From an uncultured Oscillospiraceae bacterium (lineage in GTDB: Bacteria; Bacillota; Clostridia; Oscillospirales; Oscillospiraceae): a stretch of 40,878 nt of DNA. The notes beneath the pieces are model-generated. The model was not told the DNA's origin, made no database searches, and saw only the letters and a program-made list of their open reading frames with translations. This document shows, piece after piece, positions 31,637 through 39,482 of this stretch. The stretch spans positions 82,806-123,683 of the forward strand of contig CALWXG010000002.1 in the NCBI GenBank assembly GCA_944385435.1. The letters run 5' to 3'. The first letter of the stretch is position 1. Each line of letters begins with the position of its first letter. Both the position numbers and the translations under genes were made by a program.

Positions 31637-32947
31637 TCCGTCAGGTACAGACAGTTTGCCGCTCCCGCGGGCAGGCACCAGACATTTCGTGAAACCCAGA
31701 CGCTGTACCTCGCTCAACCGCTGGCCCAGAGCGTGCACGGCCCGCAGTTCTCCGGTCAGGCCCACCTCTCCAATTGCGGCCAGGTCATAAGGCACCGGCT
31801 TGTCCCGGAAACTGGAGGCCAGGGCGACGATCAAAGACAAGTCGGCTGCCGGCTCGTTCACCGTCAGGCCGCCAATGACATTGACGTAAAAGTCGCAGTT
31901 TGAAAGGGTCAGCCCTCCCCTTTTTTCCAGTACTGCGGCAAGCATCACAGCGCGGTTGTAATCAAATCCGTTGCTGGAACGGCGGGAATTCCCGTAGGCA
32001 GAAGGTGTGACAAGGGCCTGAATCTCGGCCAGGACCGGACGGACGCCCTCCATTACACAGGTGACACAGGAACCTGGCGTGTCTTTGGGGCGGCCGGAGA
32101 GCAGCGCCTCAGAGGGGTTTGGCACTTCCACAAGCCCTTTATCCCCCATTTCAAAGACACCAATTTCATTTGTGGCGCCAAAGCGGTTTTTCTCTGCGCG
32201 CAGGATCCGGTAAGAGTTGTGCTCATCTCCCTCAAAATGAAGGACACAGTCCACAATGTGTTCCAGAACCTTCGGCCCTGCCAGGGAGCCTTCTTTGTTG
32301 ATATGGCCCACCACGAAAACGGTGATGCCCTCCCCTTTTGCCAACTGCATCAGGGCCATGGTGCACTCCTTTACCTGAGCCACACTGCCCGGCGATGAGG
32401 TGGATGCCGTATTGTAGATGGTCTGGATCGAGTCCACAATGAGAATATCGGGCTTCTGCTCCTCCACTGCGGTGAGAATATCCTCCAGACTGGTCTCGGA
32501 ATACAGGGAAAGACCTGAGCCGGCAATTCCCAAGCGCTGTGCCCGCAGTTTGATCTGACGCTCGGATTCCTCACCGGATACGTAGAGCACCTTCGCAAAC
32601 TGGCACAGATTGTCGCAGATCTGGAGCATCAGCGTGGATTTTCCGATGCCGGGGGCACCGCCCACCAGGACCAGGGAGCCCTTGACTGCGCCGCCGCCAA
32701 GGACCCGGTCCAGCTCGGCCATTCCAGTGTGAAACCGCAGCTCGTCTGCCGCCTCCACTTCAGCCAGAGGCCTCGGACGTCTGAAGGCGGTTCCCGCATA
32801 GGAAGAGACCGACTTTTTCCGGGATTCCTGCGCAGCGGGACGCTCCACGATGGTATTCCACGCACCGCACGCCTGACATCTTCCCTGCCACTTTGGCGTC
32901 TCATTTCCGCATTCCGTGCAGTAAAACACGGTTTTTGTCTTTGCCAA
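31583..32947 (-). CDS. radA: DNA repair protein RadA (Sms)
   Basis: The 454-residue protein has an N-terminal zinc finger (Cys10, Cys13, Cys24, Cys27), a RecA-like ATPase core with Walker A GGAPGIGKST (96-105), Walker B ILIVD (168-172) and the RadA-specific KNRFG motif (253-257), and a C-terminal Lon-like domain (about 280-454). It helps branch migration and processing of recombination intermediates with RecA. It is the last gene of the trmK-nif3-cwlD-radA run, 1 nt after cwlD. Its 3' end overlaps the small Cys-rich gene. Confidence 0.96.
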   Translation of the reverse strand: MAKTKTVFYCTECGNETPKWQGRCQACGAWNTIVERPAAQESRKKSVSSYAGTAFRRPRPLAEVEAADELRFHTGMAELDRVLGGGAVKGSLVLVGGAPGIGKSTLMLQICDNLCQFAKVLYVSGEESERQIKLRAQRLGIAGSGLSLYSETSLEDILTAVEEQKPDILIVDSIQTIYNTASTSSPGSVAQVKECTMALMQLAKGEGITVFVVGHINKEGSLAGPKVLEHIVDCVLHFEGDEHNSYRILRAEKNRFGATNEIGVFEMGDKGLVEVPNPSEALLSGRPKDTPGSCVTCVMEGVRPVLAEIQALVTPSAYGNSRRSSNGFDYNRAVMLAAVLEKRGGLTLSNCDFYVNVIGGLTVNEPAADLSLIVALASSFRDKPVPYDLAAIGEVGLTGELRAVHALGQRLSEVQRLGFTKCLVPARGSGKLSVPDGLSLIRITNIREAIAALI

Positions 32948-32948
32948 C

Positions 32949-33668
32949 TCAATTCCCTCCGGAATACTGTAATAATGCCAGCTCGTTCAGATAGGAGCCG
33001 GCCAATGCTACCGCTATCATCTTCTGGTATCCGTCCGTCTGAAGCAGAGAGGCCTCCTCCCCGTTGCTGAGAAAGCCGCATTCCACCAGAATGGCCGGAC
33101 AGCTGATCTGTTCAAACAGATAGACCTTGTTGCTCAGCCCCATGGCTTTGCGCTGGTTTTCACGGCCCAGCACCTGACTGAGTGCCTGCTGTGTCTGTTC
33201 CCCCCACTGACGGCTGACGTCGCCTGGGTTGTAAAACACCTGAGCTCCGGAATACCGGGGATCCGTATAAAAATTCTGGTGAATGCTGATCAGCATGGCG
33301 TTGGGAATGGCGTTGACAAGTTCCACCCGGTGCTTCAGGTCCGAGACCTTTTTCTCCCGCAGGGTCGTACAGTCCTCGTCATGCAGAGAGATGTCATCCC
33401 GCCGCGTCAGCACCGGCTCATGACCCAGGAACGCCATCAGCGACTCCAGTTTGAGAGTAATTTCCAGATTGATGTCGCTCTCTTCTGCGCCGCTGGCGGA
33501 AACGGCTCCCCCGTCTTCCCCGCCATGCCCCGCATCCAGAATCAGCACCGGCAGTGAATCCGTTGCCTGCTCCAGCAGAGAGGCCGGAACGATGTTTTGT
33601 GCGCCCCACACTGTAAATCCGATCAGGAGACAGACGCACAGAGATACAGCCGCCAGGTCTCGCTTCAA
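32949..33668 (-). CDS. cwlD: N-acetylmuramoyl-L-alanine amidase, CwlD type
   Basis: The 239-residue protein has an N-terminal signal anchor (about 5-25) and an Amidase_3 domain with zinc ligands in DAGHGGEDGG (His48, Glu51), a third His in SIHQNFY, and the catalytic Glu in LVECGFLSN. CwlD cleaves peptide side chains from spore-cortex peptidoglycan as the first step to muramic-delta-lactam, needed for germination. The frame opens at ATG 33719, but that codon has no ribosome site. TTG 33668 has a GGGGGAG site 7 nt upstream and gives the expected length, so it is preferred. nif3 lies upstream and radA downstream on the same strand. Confidence 0.85.
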   Translation of the reverse strand: MKRDLAAVSLCVCLLIGFTVWGAQNIVPASLLEQATDSLPVLILDAGHGGEDGGAVSASGAEESDINLEITLKLESLMAFLGHEPVLTRRDDISLHDEDCTTLREKKVSDLKHRVELVNAIPNAMLISIHQNFYTDPRYSGAQVFYNPGDVSRQWGEQTQQALSQVLGRENQRKAMGLSNKVYLFEQISCPAILVECGFLSNGEEASLLQTDGYQKMIAVALAGSYLNELALLQYSGGN

Positions 33669-33721
33669 CGCAGCACTCCCCCTTCCCCTCCATTTATATG
33701 AGGAGAAGGAAGCACACATGA

Positions 33722-34516
33722 TTAGAGGTAGGAAAACACCTCGTGATGCCGTTTGGAGAGATCAACGGTAAGCTGCGGGAATTTCTCGGAAATCCAGTCT
33801 TTCAGCACAGGGCAAACAACCTGTTCTGTGGGATAGTGCCCTGCGTCAATCAGATTCAGGCCCAATGCCCTGGCATCCAGGAACCCGTCATACTTCACAT
33901 CGGCTGTGACAAAAGTGTCGCAGCCCTTGGCCAGCGCGTCGGACATCATGCTGGAGCAGGAACCTCCGCCCACCGCTACTTTATGCACCGGCTTTCCGCC
34001 ATCCACCAGCCGAATTCCATGGGAGCCCAAAAGCTGCTTGACTGCCTGGGCAAAATCGTACAGGTTCTGCTCCGGCACCAGGCCTACCCTGCCGATTCCA
34101 TACGGTCTGCCCTCGTCATCCACACCGTCCTGATGCAGCTGTTCCAGATCGGTCAGGCCCAGGCGGACTGCCAGGGCGTCATTCACCCCGCCGCAGATGG
34201 CGTCCAGATTGGTGTGAGCGCAGATGGCGGAAATGTGGTTTTCGATCAGTCCCAGCAGTTTCCGCCCGGTCACAGACTGGTCGGTCACACTCTTCGCCCC
34301 GCCCCAGATCACAGGATGGTGAGCCACAATCAATTGGGCGGAAAGTTCTTTGGCCTCCTGAATCACAGCTTCCGTGATATCAAGGGCCACCAGAACACGC
34401 TGGACCGGTTGATTGCTGCGGCCAACCAGAAACCCGGCATTGTCAAAATCCATCTGGAGATGGAACGGCGCCTTTTCCTGCAAGAAATGATAGATGTCCT
34501 GTACTGTCACTGCCAT
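33722..34516 (-). CDS. Nif3-like dinuclear metal centre protein
   Basis: The 264-residue protein belongs to the NIF3/YqfO family. MDFDNAGFLVG (22-32), IVAHHPVIWGG (about 63-73), AHTNLDA (about 100-106), VAVGGGSCSSM and GHYPTEQ carry the usual His/Asp/Glu residues that bind two metals in a hexameric toroid. Database labels such as GTP cyclohydrolase 1 type 2 are weakly supported and the true role is unknown. It begins 4 nt after trmK, a very common pairing in Firmicutes, with its ribosome site inside the trmK 3' end. Confidence 0.92.
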   Translation of the reverse strand: MAVTVQDIYHFLQEKAPFHLQMDFDNAGFLVGRSNQPVQRVLVALDITEAVIQEAKELSAQLIVAHHPVIWGGAKSVTDQSVTGRKLLGLIENHISAICAHTNLDAICGGVNDALAVRLGLTDLEQLHQDGVDDEGRPYGIGRVGLVPEQNLYDFAQAVKQLLGSHGIRLVDGGKPVHKVAVGGGSCSSMMSDALAKGCDTFVTADVKYDGFLDARALGLNLIDAGHYPTEQVVCPVLKDWISEKFPQLTVDLSKRHHEVFSYL

Positions 34517-34520
34517 TGTG

Positions 34521-35198
34521 TTAAGTCAGCTCCTTCTGCATATCCTGAATGCCTTCCAATACCTGCTGCAGAAGATCAATCTGCGTTTTATCCCGGCTCT
34601 TGGATGCAAGCATTCCGGACAAAGCGCGCCTGATCTTGTGTTCCATCATGTTCAGATAGTCGGCACGCAGCGGGTCTGTCCCCGTCTGCCTGCCTACCCA
34701 CAATTCCGCAGGTGTCAAGGGCTCCATCCTGCCCCCCTTGACCACCCAGATTGTGTAAAGCCGGTTCCCTTCCCTGGCTATGTGTTCCGATTCAATGCGG
34801 TACTGGTGTTCCTGAAGCCAGCCCCGGAGATCCGGGAAGGATGTCATCGGCTGTAAAAGCAATCGCTTCTCTCTGCTCCAGGGAGCGTCCTGAAGAATGG
34901 ACGCAATGGTCTCGCCACCCATTCCTGCGATACTGATGGTATCCACCTCTTCCGGCGAGATGGCGGAAAGGCCGTCACAGAGCCGGAACTCAATCCGCTC
35001 CATCACGTGATACTGCTGCGCGGTCTCCCTCGCCCTGCCCAAAGGACCTTCCCGCAGGTCCGCCGCAATGGCCCTGGAAATCCGGCCCTGAAGGATCAGC
35101 CAGACCGGCAGATAGGCGTGGTCCGTTCCCACATCAGCCAGACGGCTGTCCTGCGGAACCAGCTCTGCCAGCACCCGCAATCTCGCAGTGAGTTCCAT
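34521..35198 (-). CDS. trmK: tRNA (adenine(22)-N(1))-methyltransferase TrmK
   Basis: The 225-residue protein has a class I SAM-dependent methyltransferase fold: LADVGTDHAYLPVWLI (about 20-35) is the family motif I, and ISIAGMGGETIASIL (about 88-102) is the second signature. The C-terminal helical part (about 165-225) fits the family coiled coil. It methylates A22 in tRNA D-arms. ATG 35198 has GGAGG 6 nt upstream. It is the first gene of the trmK-nif3-cwlD-radA operon. Confidence 0.93.
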   Translation of the reverse strand: MELTARLRVLAELVPQDSRLADVGTDHAYLPVWLILQGRISRAIAADLREGPLGRARETAQQYHVMERIEFRLCDGLSAISPEEVDTISIAGMGGETIASILQDAPWSREKRLLLQPMTSFPDLRGWLQEHQYRIESEHIAREGNRLYTIWVVKGGRMEPLTPAELWVGRQTGTDPLRADYLNMMEHKIRRALSGMLASKSRDKTQIDLLQQVLEGIQDMQKELT

Positions 35199-35232
35199 GA
35201 CGTTCCTCCAAGCAGTAGAATATCCGGATAAA

Positions 35233-35265
35233 GGAAAAGAGCGGATGTCACACCGCTCTTTTTCC
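35233..35265 (-). terminator. Terminator of the DUF1858 gene
   Basis: GGAAAAGAGCGG (35233-35244) pairs with CCGCTCTTTTTCC (35253-35265, one extra T). Read leftward the stem ends in a CTCTTTTCC run. It starts 10 nt after the stop at 35275. Confidence 0.8.
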
Positions 35266-35274
35266 CGTTCTTAA

Positions 35275-35472
35275 TTAACCAATGGTGGCGTTCAGTTTCT
35301 CAATCAGAGCATCCACGTCAACACCGTGCACCATGCAGGCCTGCTCCACGGTCTCGCCGCGGGAAGAGGGGCAACCCAGGCAGTGCATGCCGATGGACAG
35401 GAAGATGGGGGCCGTGTTGGGAGCAATATCGAGAATATCGCCGATAATGGTATCTTTTGTAATCTGAGCCAT
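35275..35472 (-). CDS. DUF1858 domain protein (putative redox disulfide protein)
   Basis: The 65-residue protein MAQITKDTIIGDILDIAPNT is a single DUF1858 domain with CLGCPSSRGET near 31-41. The CxxC is the presumed redox or metal site; related proteins are sometimes encoded near hybrid-cluster proteins. The ATG at 35472 is preferred over the in-frame ATG at 35481 because AAGGAGG lies 9 nt upstream of it. It is monocistronic, with its own promoter (35510-35538) and terminator. Confidence 0.85.
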   Translation of the reverse strand: MAQITKDTIIGDILDIAPNTAPIFLSIGMHCLGCPSSRGETVEQACMVHGVDVDALIEKLNATIG

Positions 35473-35509
35473 TGGAATCAACCTCCTTGCTGTATGAGAC
35501 TACGGACAC

Positions 35510-35538
35510 AGTATACCCAAAACCGTCGCTTTTTGCAA
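35510..35538 (-). promoter_or_regulatory. Promoter of the DUF1858 gene
   Basis: Read leftward: TTGCAA (35538-35533), a 17-bp spacer and TATACT (35515-35510). It lies about 40 nt upstream of the start codon. Confidence 0.75.
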
Positions 35539-35558
35539 GAGGGTCTTACAAATTCCCG

Positions 35559-36758
35559 TTAGATTTCCTCTCCGGACAGGAATTTCTCCAGACGGTCCAA
35601 GCCCTTCTTGATGTTTTCCATGGAGGTGGCGTAGGACCAGCGCACGAAGTTGGGTGCGCCGAAGCCGCTGCAGGGCACCGTGGCCACCAGGCCATGCTTC
35701 AGGAACGCGGAGGAGAAGTCATCGCTGCTCTGAATGGTCTCGCCGCAGATGGTCTTGCCCAGCAGCTTTTCCATGTTCATCATGACATAGAATGCGCCTT
35801 CCGGCTTGATGCAGCTGATTCCCTCAATCCGGTTCATCCGGTCAACGATATAGTTTCTGCGCTCCTCAAAGGCCTGACGCATCACTTCCACCTCATCCTG
35901 AGGTCCATTCAAAGCGGCGACAGACGCGGCCTGGGCAATGGAGCAGGGAGAGCCGGTGGAGTGGCTGACGTAGTTGCTCATGACCTTGGCCACGTTCTCC
36001 TCTGCCAGGGCATAGCCGATACGCCAGCCGGTCATGGCATAGGACTTGGAGACGCCGTTGATGAGGATGGTGTGCTTCTTCACCTCTTCGCCCAGGCTAG
36101 CCACGGAAGTGAATGTGACTCCATCGTAGAGCAGGCCGTAATAGATTTCGTCGGAAATGATGTAGACATCATGTTCCACACAGACATCCGCAATCTCCTG
36201 AAGCTCTTCTTTGCTGTATACCATACCGGTGGGATTGGAGGGATTGTTCAGAATCAGTGCTTTTGTCTTGGGGGTAATTGCATCCCGCAGCTGCTGGGCG
36301 GTAATCTTGAAGTGCTCAGCCTCCCCTGCGGTGACAACGACGGGTTCGCCGCTGACCATTTTGATCAGTTCCAGATAGCTGACCCAATATGGCGCGGGCA
36401 GGATTACCTCGTCGCCGGGGTTGACCAGCGCCCGCAGCGCCAGATAGACACAGTGCTTGGCTCCGCTGCTGATCACAACCTGAGACGGCTTGTAATCCAC
36501 GCCGCAGTCGGCCTTCATCCGGGCGCACACGGCTTTCTTCAGATCCACTGTGCCGGAGGCCGGGGTATAACGAGTCATGTTGTCTGCAATCGCCTGGACC
36601 GCAGCGGCTTTGATATGCTCAGGGGTATTGAAGTCGGGCTCTCCGGCACCAAAACCAATCACGTCAATGCCGTCGGCCTTCATCTGTTTTGCCAATGCGT
36701 CCATTGCCATGGTGGTAGACGCCTGCACCTGAGAAGCCAGATAAGACAGTTCCTTCAA
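35559..36758 (-). CDS. Pyridoxal-phosphate aminotransferase, class I (aspartate aminotransferase family)
   Basis: The 399-residue enzyme is a fold-type I aminotransferase. NNPSNPTG (171-178) binds cofactor and substrate, SDEIYYGLLYDG (202-213) holds Asp203 for the pyridine nitrogen, and GVSKSYAMTGWRIGY has the Schiff-base Lys238. The sequence is closest in style to the Ib aspartate/prephenate aminotransferases; the exact amino acid is not certain. The frame extends to 36956, but TTG 36758 has GGAGGG 6 nt upstream and matches the family N-terminus (LKELSYLASQVQAS). A strong promoter with an overlapping 20-bp palindrome lies directly upstream. Confidence 0.92.
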   Translation of the reverse strand: MKELSYLASQVQASTTMAMDALAKQMKADGIDVIGFGAGEPDFNTPEHIKAAAVQAIADNMTRYTPASGTVDLKKAVCARMKADCGVDYKPSQVVISSGAKHCVYLALRALVNPGDEVILPAPYWVSYLELIKMVSGEPVVVTAGEAEHFKITAQQLRDAITPKTKALILNNPSNPTGMVYSKEELQEIADVCVEHDVYIISDEIYYGLLYDGVTFTSVASLGEEVKKHTILINGVSKSYAMTGWRIGYALAEENVAKVMSNYVSHSTGSPCSIAQAASVAALNGPQDEVEVMRQAFEERRNYIVDRMNRIEGISCIKPEGAFYVMMNMEKLLGKTICGETIQSSDDFSSAFLKHGLVATVPCSGFGAPNFVRWSYATSMENIKKGLDRLEKFLSGEEI

Positions 36759-36789
36759 AACAATCCCTCCAAAATATGATACTTTGCAT

Positions 36790-36818
36790 ATTATATTCTT
36801 CAACTTGCAAGATTGCAA
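36790..36818 (-). promoter_or_regulatory. Promoter of the aminotransferase gene
   Basis: Read leftward: TTGCAA (36818-36813), a 17-bp spacer and a perfect TATAAT (36795-36790). Transcription would start near 36783, about 25 nt before the TTG start codon. Confidence 0.8.
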
Positions 36819-36821
36819 GTT
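36802..36821. promoter_or_regulatory. 20-bp palindromic operator over the aminotransferase -35 box
   Basis: AACTTGCAAGATTGCAAGTT is a perfect inverted repeat of 9-bp arms with a 2-bp centre, covering the -35 and part of the spacer. A second repeat of the same core, ATTTTGCA (36843-36850) and TGCAAAAT (36869-36876), lies just upstream. A repressor site is the natural reading. Confidence 0.65.
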
Positions 36822-36873
36822 CCATTCCGGAAAAAATCTGGAATTTTGCAGCTTTATTTTATTGAAATTGCAA

Positions 36874-36909
36874 AATCGCCGCCCCATGCCAAGGCACAAA
36901 GCGGCGATT
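36874..36909 (-). terminator. Terminator of the coaX-like gene
   Basis: AATCGCCGC (36874-36882) and GCGGCGATT (36901-36909) form a perfect 9-bp stem, with an inner GCC/GGC. Read leftward it continues ATTTTGCAATTTC. It lies 50 nt after the stop at 36959 and upstream of the aminotransferase promoter. Confidence 0.65.
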
Positions 36910-36958
36910 CCACAATTGCGACACAGACAGGACCGTCCGGGTCCGTTTTCACACAAGT

Positions 36959-37744
36959 TTATTTCCGGTTTCCCTTCTGCGTGTTTTTTTGATAGAGAAG
37001 GTACAGGCCATGGACCAGCAAATCATGGTCATAGACAATCCGGCGCTTGCAATGGCGGAAAATTTCGGGAACGTTTTCTCCCGTGGCAACGACGGTTTCC
37101 GCGGGGACGCCGGCTGCCACCTCAAGCTTCTCGATCAGACGGTCAAAGGCGCCGGCATAACCGTAGACAATGCCGGCACGCATGGAGTCCACGGTGTTGC
37201 GGCCCAGCGGGCTGTCCACCCTGCCCATGGAGATATGGGGCAGCTGCGCACCGTTCTGCGACAGGGCCTCCAGAGCGATTCCCATGCCCGGCATGATGGA
37301 ACATCCCTCGAAGGCAGACTGGCTCATATAAGAGAAGGAGACTGCCGTATGCGAGTTGATGACGATGGCTGGCGTAGGATACAGGGAGACGGCGGCAACT
37401 GCGGACGCCACGATGTCGCTGCCCAGCTGGTTGTGCACGTCCGCCCGGATGTTCAGCCCGGTCTTCAGCCCGGGACCCACCACCAGGGGCCGCTGCCCGG
37501 TGAGGCGCTGGACGGCCCGGGCGTAAATTCCCGTCACCGGGGGCACCACGCTGGACAGGATGGCCCCGGTCACCTGCCGGATGCTGCCCTGATAGAGCTG
37601 GAACACCCCCAGGATGCTGATGGCACACTGGTCGTCTGTCATCTTCCGGTCGGTCTCCAGCTCGGACAGGAAGGACAGCTCCCCGCCGGGGGTAAACAGC
37701 GCCAGCGTGGTGCGGGTATTTCCGATGTCAATGGCCAGGATCAT
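36959..37744 (-). CDS. Type III pantothenate kinase-like (CoaX) protein with altered active site
   Basis: The 261-residue protein has the CoaX fold signature: MILAIDIGNTRTTLALF (Asp6, phosphate loop), GPGLKTGLNI (90-99) and LGSD (107-110, Asp110). Type III pantothenate kinases start CoA synthesis. However, the aspartate expected 20 residues after Asp110 (motif D-F/L-G-T-A) is Asn130 in INSHTA, the usual Arg after Asp110 is Ile, and the C-terminal TGG motif reads TGE. It may therefore be a divergent paralogue rather than the working kinase. ATG 37744 is chosen because the longer frame (to 37819) crosses the promoter. The ribosome site is AAGGGG. Confidence 0.8.
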   Translation of the reverse strand: MILAIDIGNTRTTLALFTPGGELSFLSELETDRKMTDDQCAISILGVFQLYQGSIRQVTGAILSSVVPPVTGIYARAVQRLTGQRPLVVGPGLKTGLNIRADVHNQLGSDIVASAVAAVSLYPTPAIVINSHTAVSFSYMSQSAFEGCSIMPGMGIALEALSQNGAQLPHISMGRVDSPLGRNTVDSMRAGIVYGYAGAFDRLIEKLEVAAGVPAETVVATGENVPEIFRHCKRRIVYDHDLLVHGLYLLYQKNTQKGNRK

Positions 37745-37790
37745 GGCGATCCGCCCCTTTCCTCTGAGTGCTTGCCGTGGAGTCAAAAGA

Positions 37791-37819
37791 ATTATACACG
37801 AAAATTCCCCATCTGTCAT
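37791..37819 (-). promoter_or_regulatory. Promoter of the coaX-like gene
   Basis: Read leftward: ATGACA (37819-37814), a 17-bp spacer and a perfect TATAAT (37796-37791). It lies 47 nt upstream of the chosen ATG. Confidence 0.75.
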
Positions 37820-37896
37820 CTATCTTCCCGCGGGAAAGGTGACTGCAGATTAAAGAAAACTTAAGACAATCGCAAGGAAGTCTTTCGGATCATCGG

Positions 37897-37925
37897 TTGT
37901 CTCATGTAGAAATTTCGGGTATGAT
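37897..37925 (+). promoter_or_regulatory. Promoter of the VanZ-family gene
   Basis: TTGTCT (37897-37902), a 17-bp spacer and TATGAT (37920-37925), with the ribosome site AGGAGG about 30 nt downstream. Confidence 0.7.
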
Positions 37926-37969
37926 GGATCTGTGCATCCGAAACATGCTGCTGTGAGGAGGGGGAACCT

Positions 37970-39400
37970 TTGCCCATCAGTGATTTTCTGCAAACCGTCA
38001 TCAGGATCTTTATCCAGGCAGTCATGCCTGCCGCGGTCTGTATGGCGGTGGGGCTGATCATCTGGTGCCTCATCTACCGGAAACGCCATCCCGGGGAGAA
38101 GATCCCCCTTCATCAGGTGATTCCCTTTGCCCTGTTCCTGGCTTATCTGGGCGGGCTGGTCACCATTACCCTGCTGATCCGCACCACGGGCAGCGGCGCC
38201 ATCCAATGGCATCTGTTTTACGCCTTCTGGGATGCGTGGAACCACTTTGACGTACACTTCTGGACCCTGTACCTGGGGAACATCGCTATGTTTCTCCCTC
38301 TGGGCGTGTTCCTGCCCCTGATCGCCAGGCCCTTCCGCCGCTGGTATATCACCATTCCCGTCGGCTTCTGCCTCTCCCTGCTCATCGAGGCGGTGCAGTA
38401 TCTGTTCCAGCTGGGCAGCGCCGATGTGGACGACCTGTTCTGCAACACGGTGGGGGCGGTTGTGGGCTACTGCCTGTGCATGGCAGTCCTGTCCCTGGCG
38501 GAGAGAAAGCCCAGACGGGGCGCCGCCTATGGAGTGGTTCCCCTGCTGTCCGCCGCCGCCCTGGCGGGGGTCTTTATCCTCTACTATGCGCAGCCCTACG
38601 GCAACCTCGCGGACGGCCCCACCTTTGTGGTGGACACCAAAAAGGTGGAGTGGGTGGCGCACTGCGATCTGTCTGAGGAACAGCGGGAGGTGGAGATCTA
38701 CCGCACCGAACCCTTTGACCATGACGGCTGCCTGGCCTTTGCCCGGGCGTTCGTGGAAAAGCAGGGCAAAACCATCGAAGAGATTTACAACTACGACGAT
38801 TCCATCCTGCTGCGGGACCCCTATGAAGGGTTTTCCATGACGGTGTCCCTGGCCAGCCGGTTTTATACTTACAGTGACCATGCCGTGGACGCTTTCGATG
38901 CGGCGCAGCGCGACGATGGACAGATGACGCAGGAGCAGCTGCGGGCCATGCTGCTTGAATATGAAATCCGCCTCCCGGATGGGGCCGTCATGACCTATGA
39001 CGGGGGCGATGACCCCTATCGAAAGGGGTGGTATACCTTCACCGCAGATCAGATTCTGGAGGGGGACACCCTGCTGGACGGGACAGTGCGCTGCCTGGTG
39101 TCCGTCCGGGGGGAGATCGGAGAGATCGAATACAACCTCTCCGCCGGGACAAGCCGGGCGGTGGAGCCCATCCTGTCAGAGGCGGAGGCCTATGAGAAAC
39201 TGTGCCAGGGGAAATTCGCGTACGGGGATGTGTTTCAGTTCCTGGTGGAGACAAAACAGCTGTCGGAAGTTCATGTTTTGTCCTGCGAATTGGACTACAT
39301 CCTCGACACCAAGGGATTCCGCCAGCCGGTGTACTATTTTGAGCTGGAAGGGCTGGATCCCGTCTTTGTCCCCGCACTGCGGGAGCGCATCGGCCTGTAA
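37970..39400 (+). CDS. VanZ-family membrane protein with a large extracytoplasmic C-terminal domain
   Basis: The 476-residue protein starts at TTG 37970 (AGGAGG 8 nt upstream). Residues 1-175 form a VanZ-like domain with four or five membrane helices and the family motif LLIEAVQYLFQLGSADVDDLFCNTVGAVVG (about 138-167). One more helix (about 187-206) leads to about 270 residues that should lie outside the membrane. That part is acidic and beta-rich, with VEEIYNYDD-like and DTKGFRQPVYYFEL segments that recall PepSY/YycI-type domains, though not strongly. VanZ proteins are linked to lipoglycopeptide or teicoplanin tolerance, but most have no known role. The gene is monocistronic. Confidence 0.85.
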   Translation: MPISDFLQTVIRIFIQAVMPAAVCMAVGLIIWCLIYRKRHPGEKIPLHQVIPFALFLAYLGGLVTITLLIRTTGSGAIQWHLFYAFWDAWNHFDVHFWTLYLGNIAMFLPLGVFLPLIARPFRRWYITIPVGFCLSLLIEAVQYLFQLGSADVDDLFCNTVGAVVGYCLCMAVLSLAERKPRRGAAYGVVPLLSAAALAGVFILYYAQPYGNLADGPTFVVDTKKVEWVAHCDLSEEQREVEIYRTEPFDHDGCLAFARAFVEKQGKTIEEIYNYDDSILLRDPYEGFSMTVSLASRFYTYSDHAVDAFDAAQRDDGQMTQEQLRAMLLEYEIRLPDGAVMTYDGGDDPYRKGWYTFTADQILEGDTLLDGTVRCLVSVRGEIGEIEYNLSAGTSRAVEPILSEAEAYEKLCQGKFAYGDVFQFLVETKQLSEVHVLSCELDYILDTKGFRQPVYYFELEGLDPVFVPALRERIGL

Positions 39401-39435
39401 CAGGGCGGCGCGATTAACACAGCTTTTGACGGTTT

Positions 39436-39470
39436 CAGCCGGAAGGGGATTCTCCCCTTCCGGCTGTGTG
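39436..39470. terminator. Terminator between the VanZ-family gene and leuB
   Basis: CAGCCGGAAGGGG (39436-39448) and CCCCTTCCGGCTG (39454-39466) form a perfect 13-bp stem with a 5-nt loop between two convergent genes. TGTGTTTG follows on the plus side. Confidence 0.85.
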
Positions 39471-39482
39471 TTTGTTGCTGAT

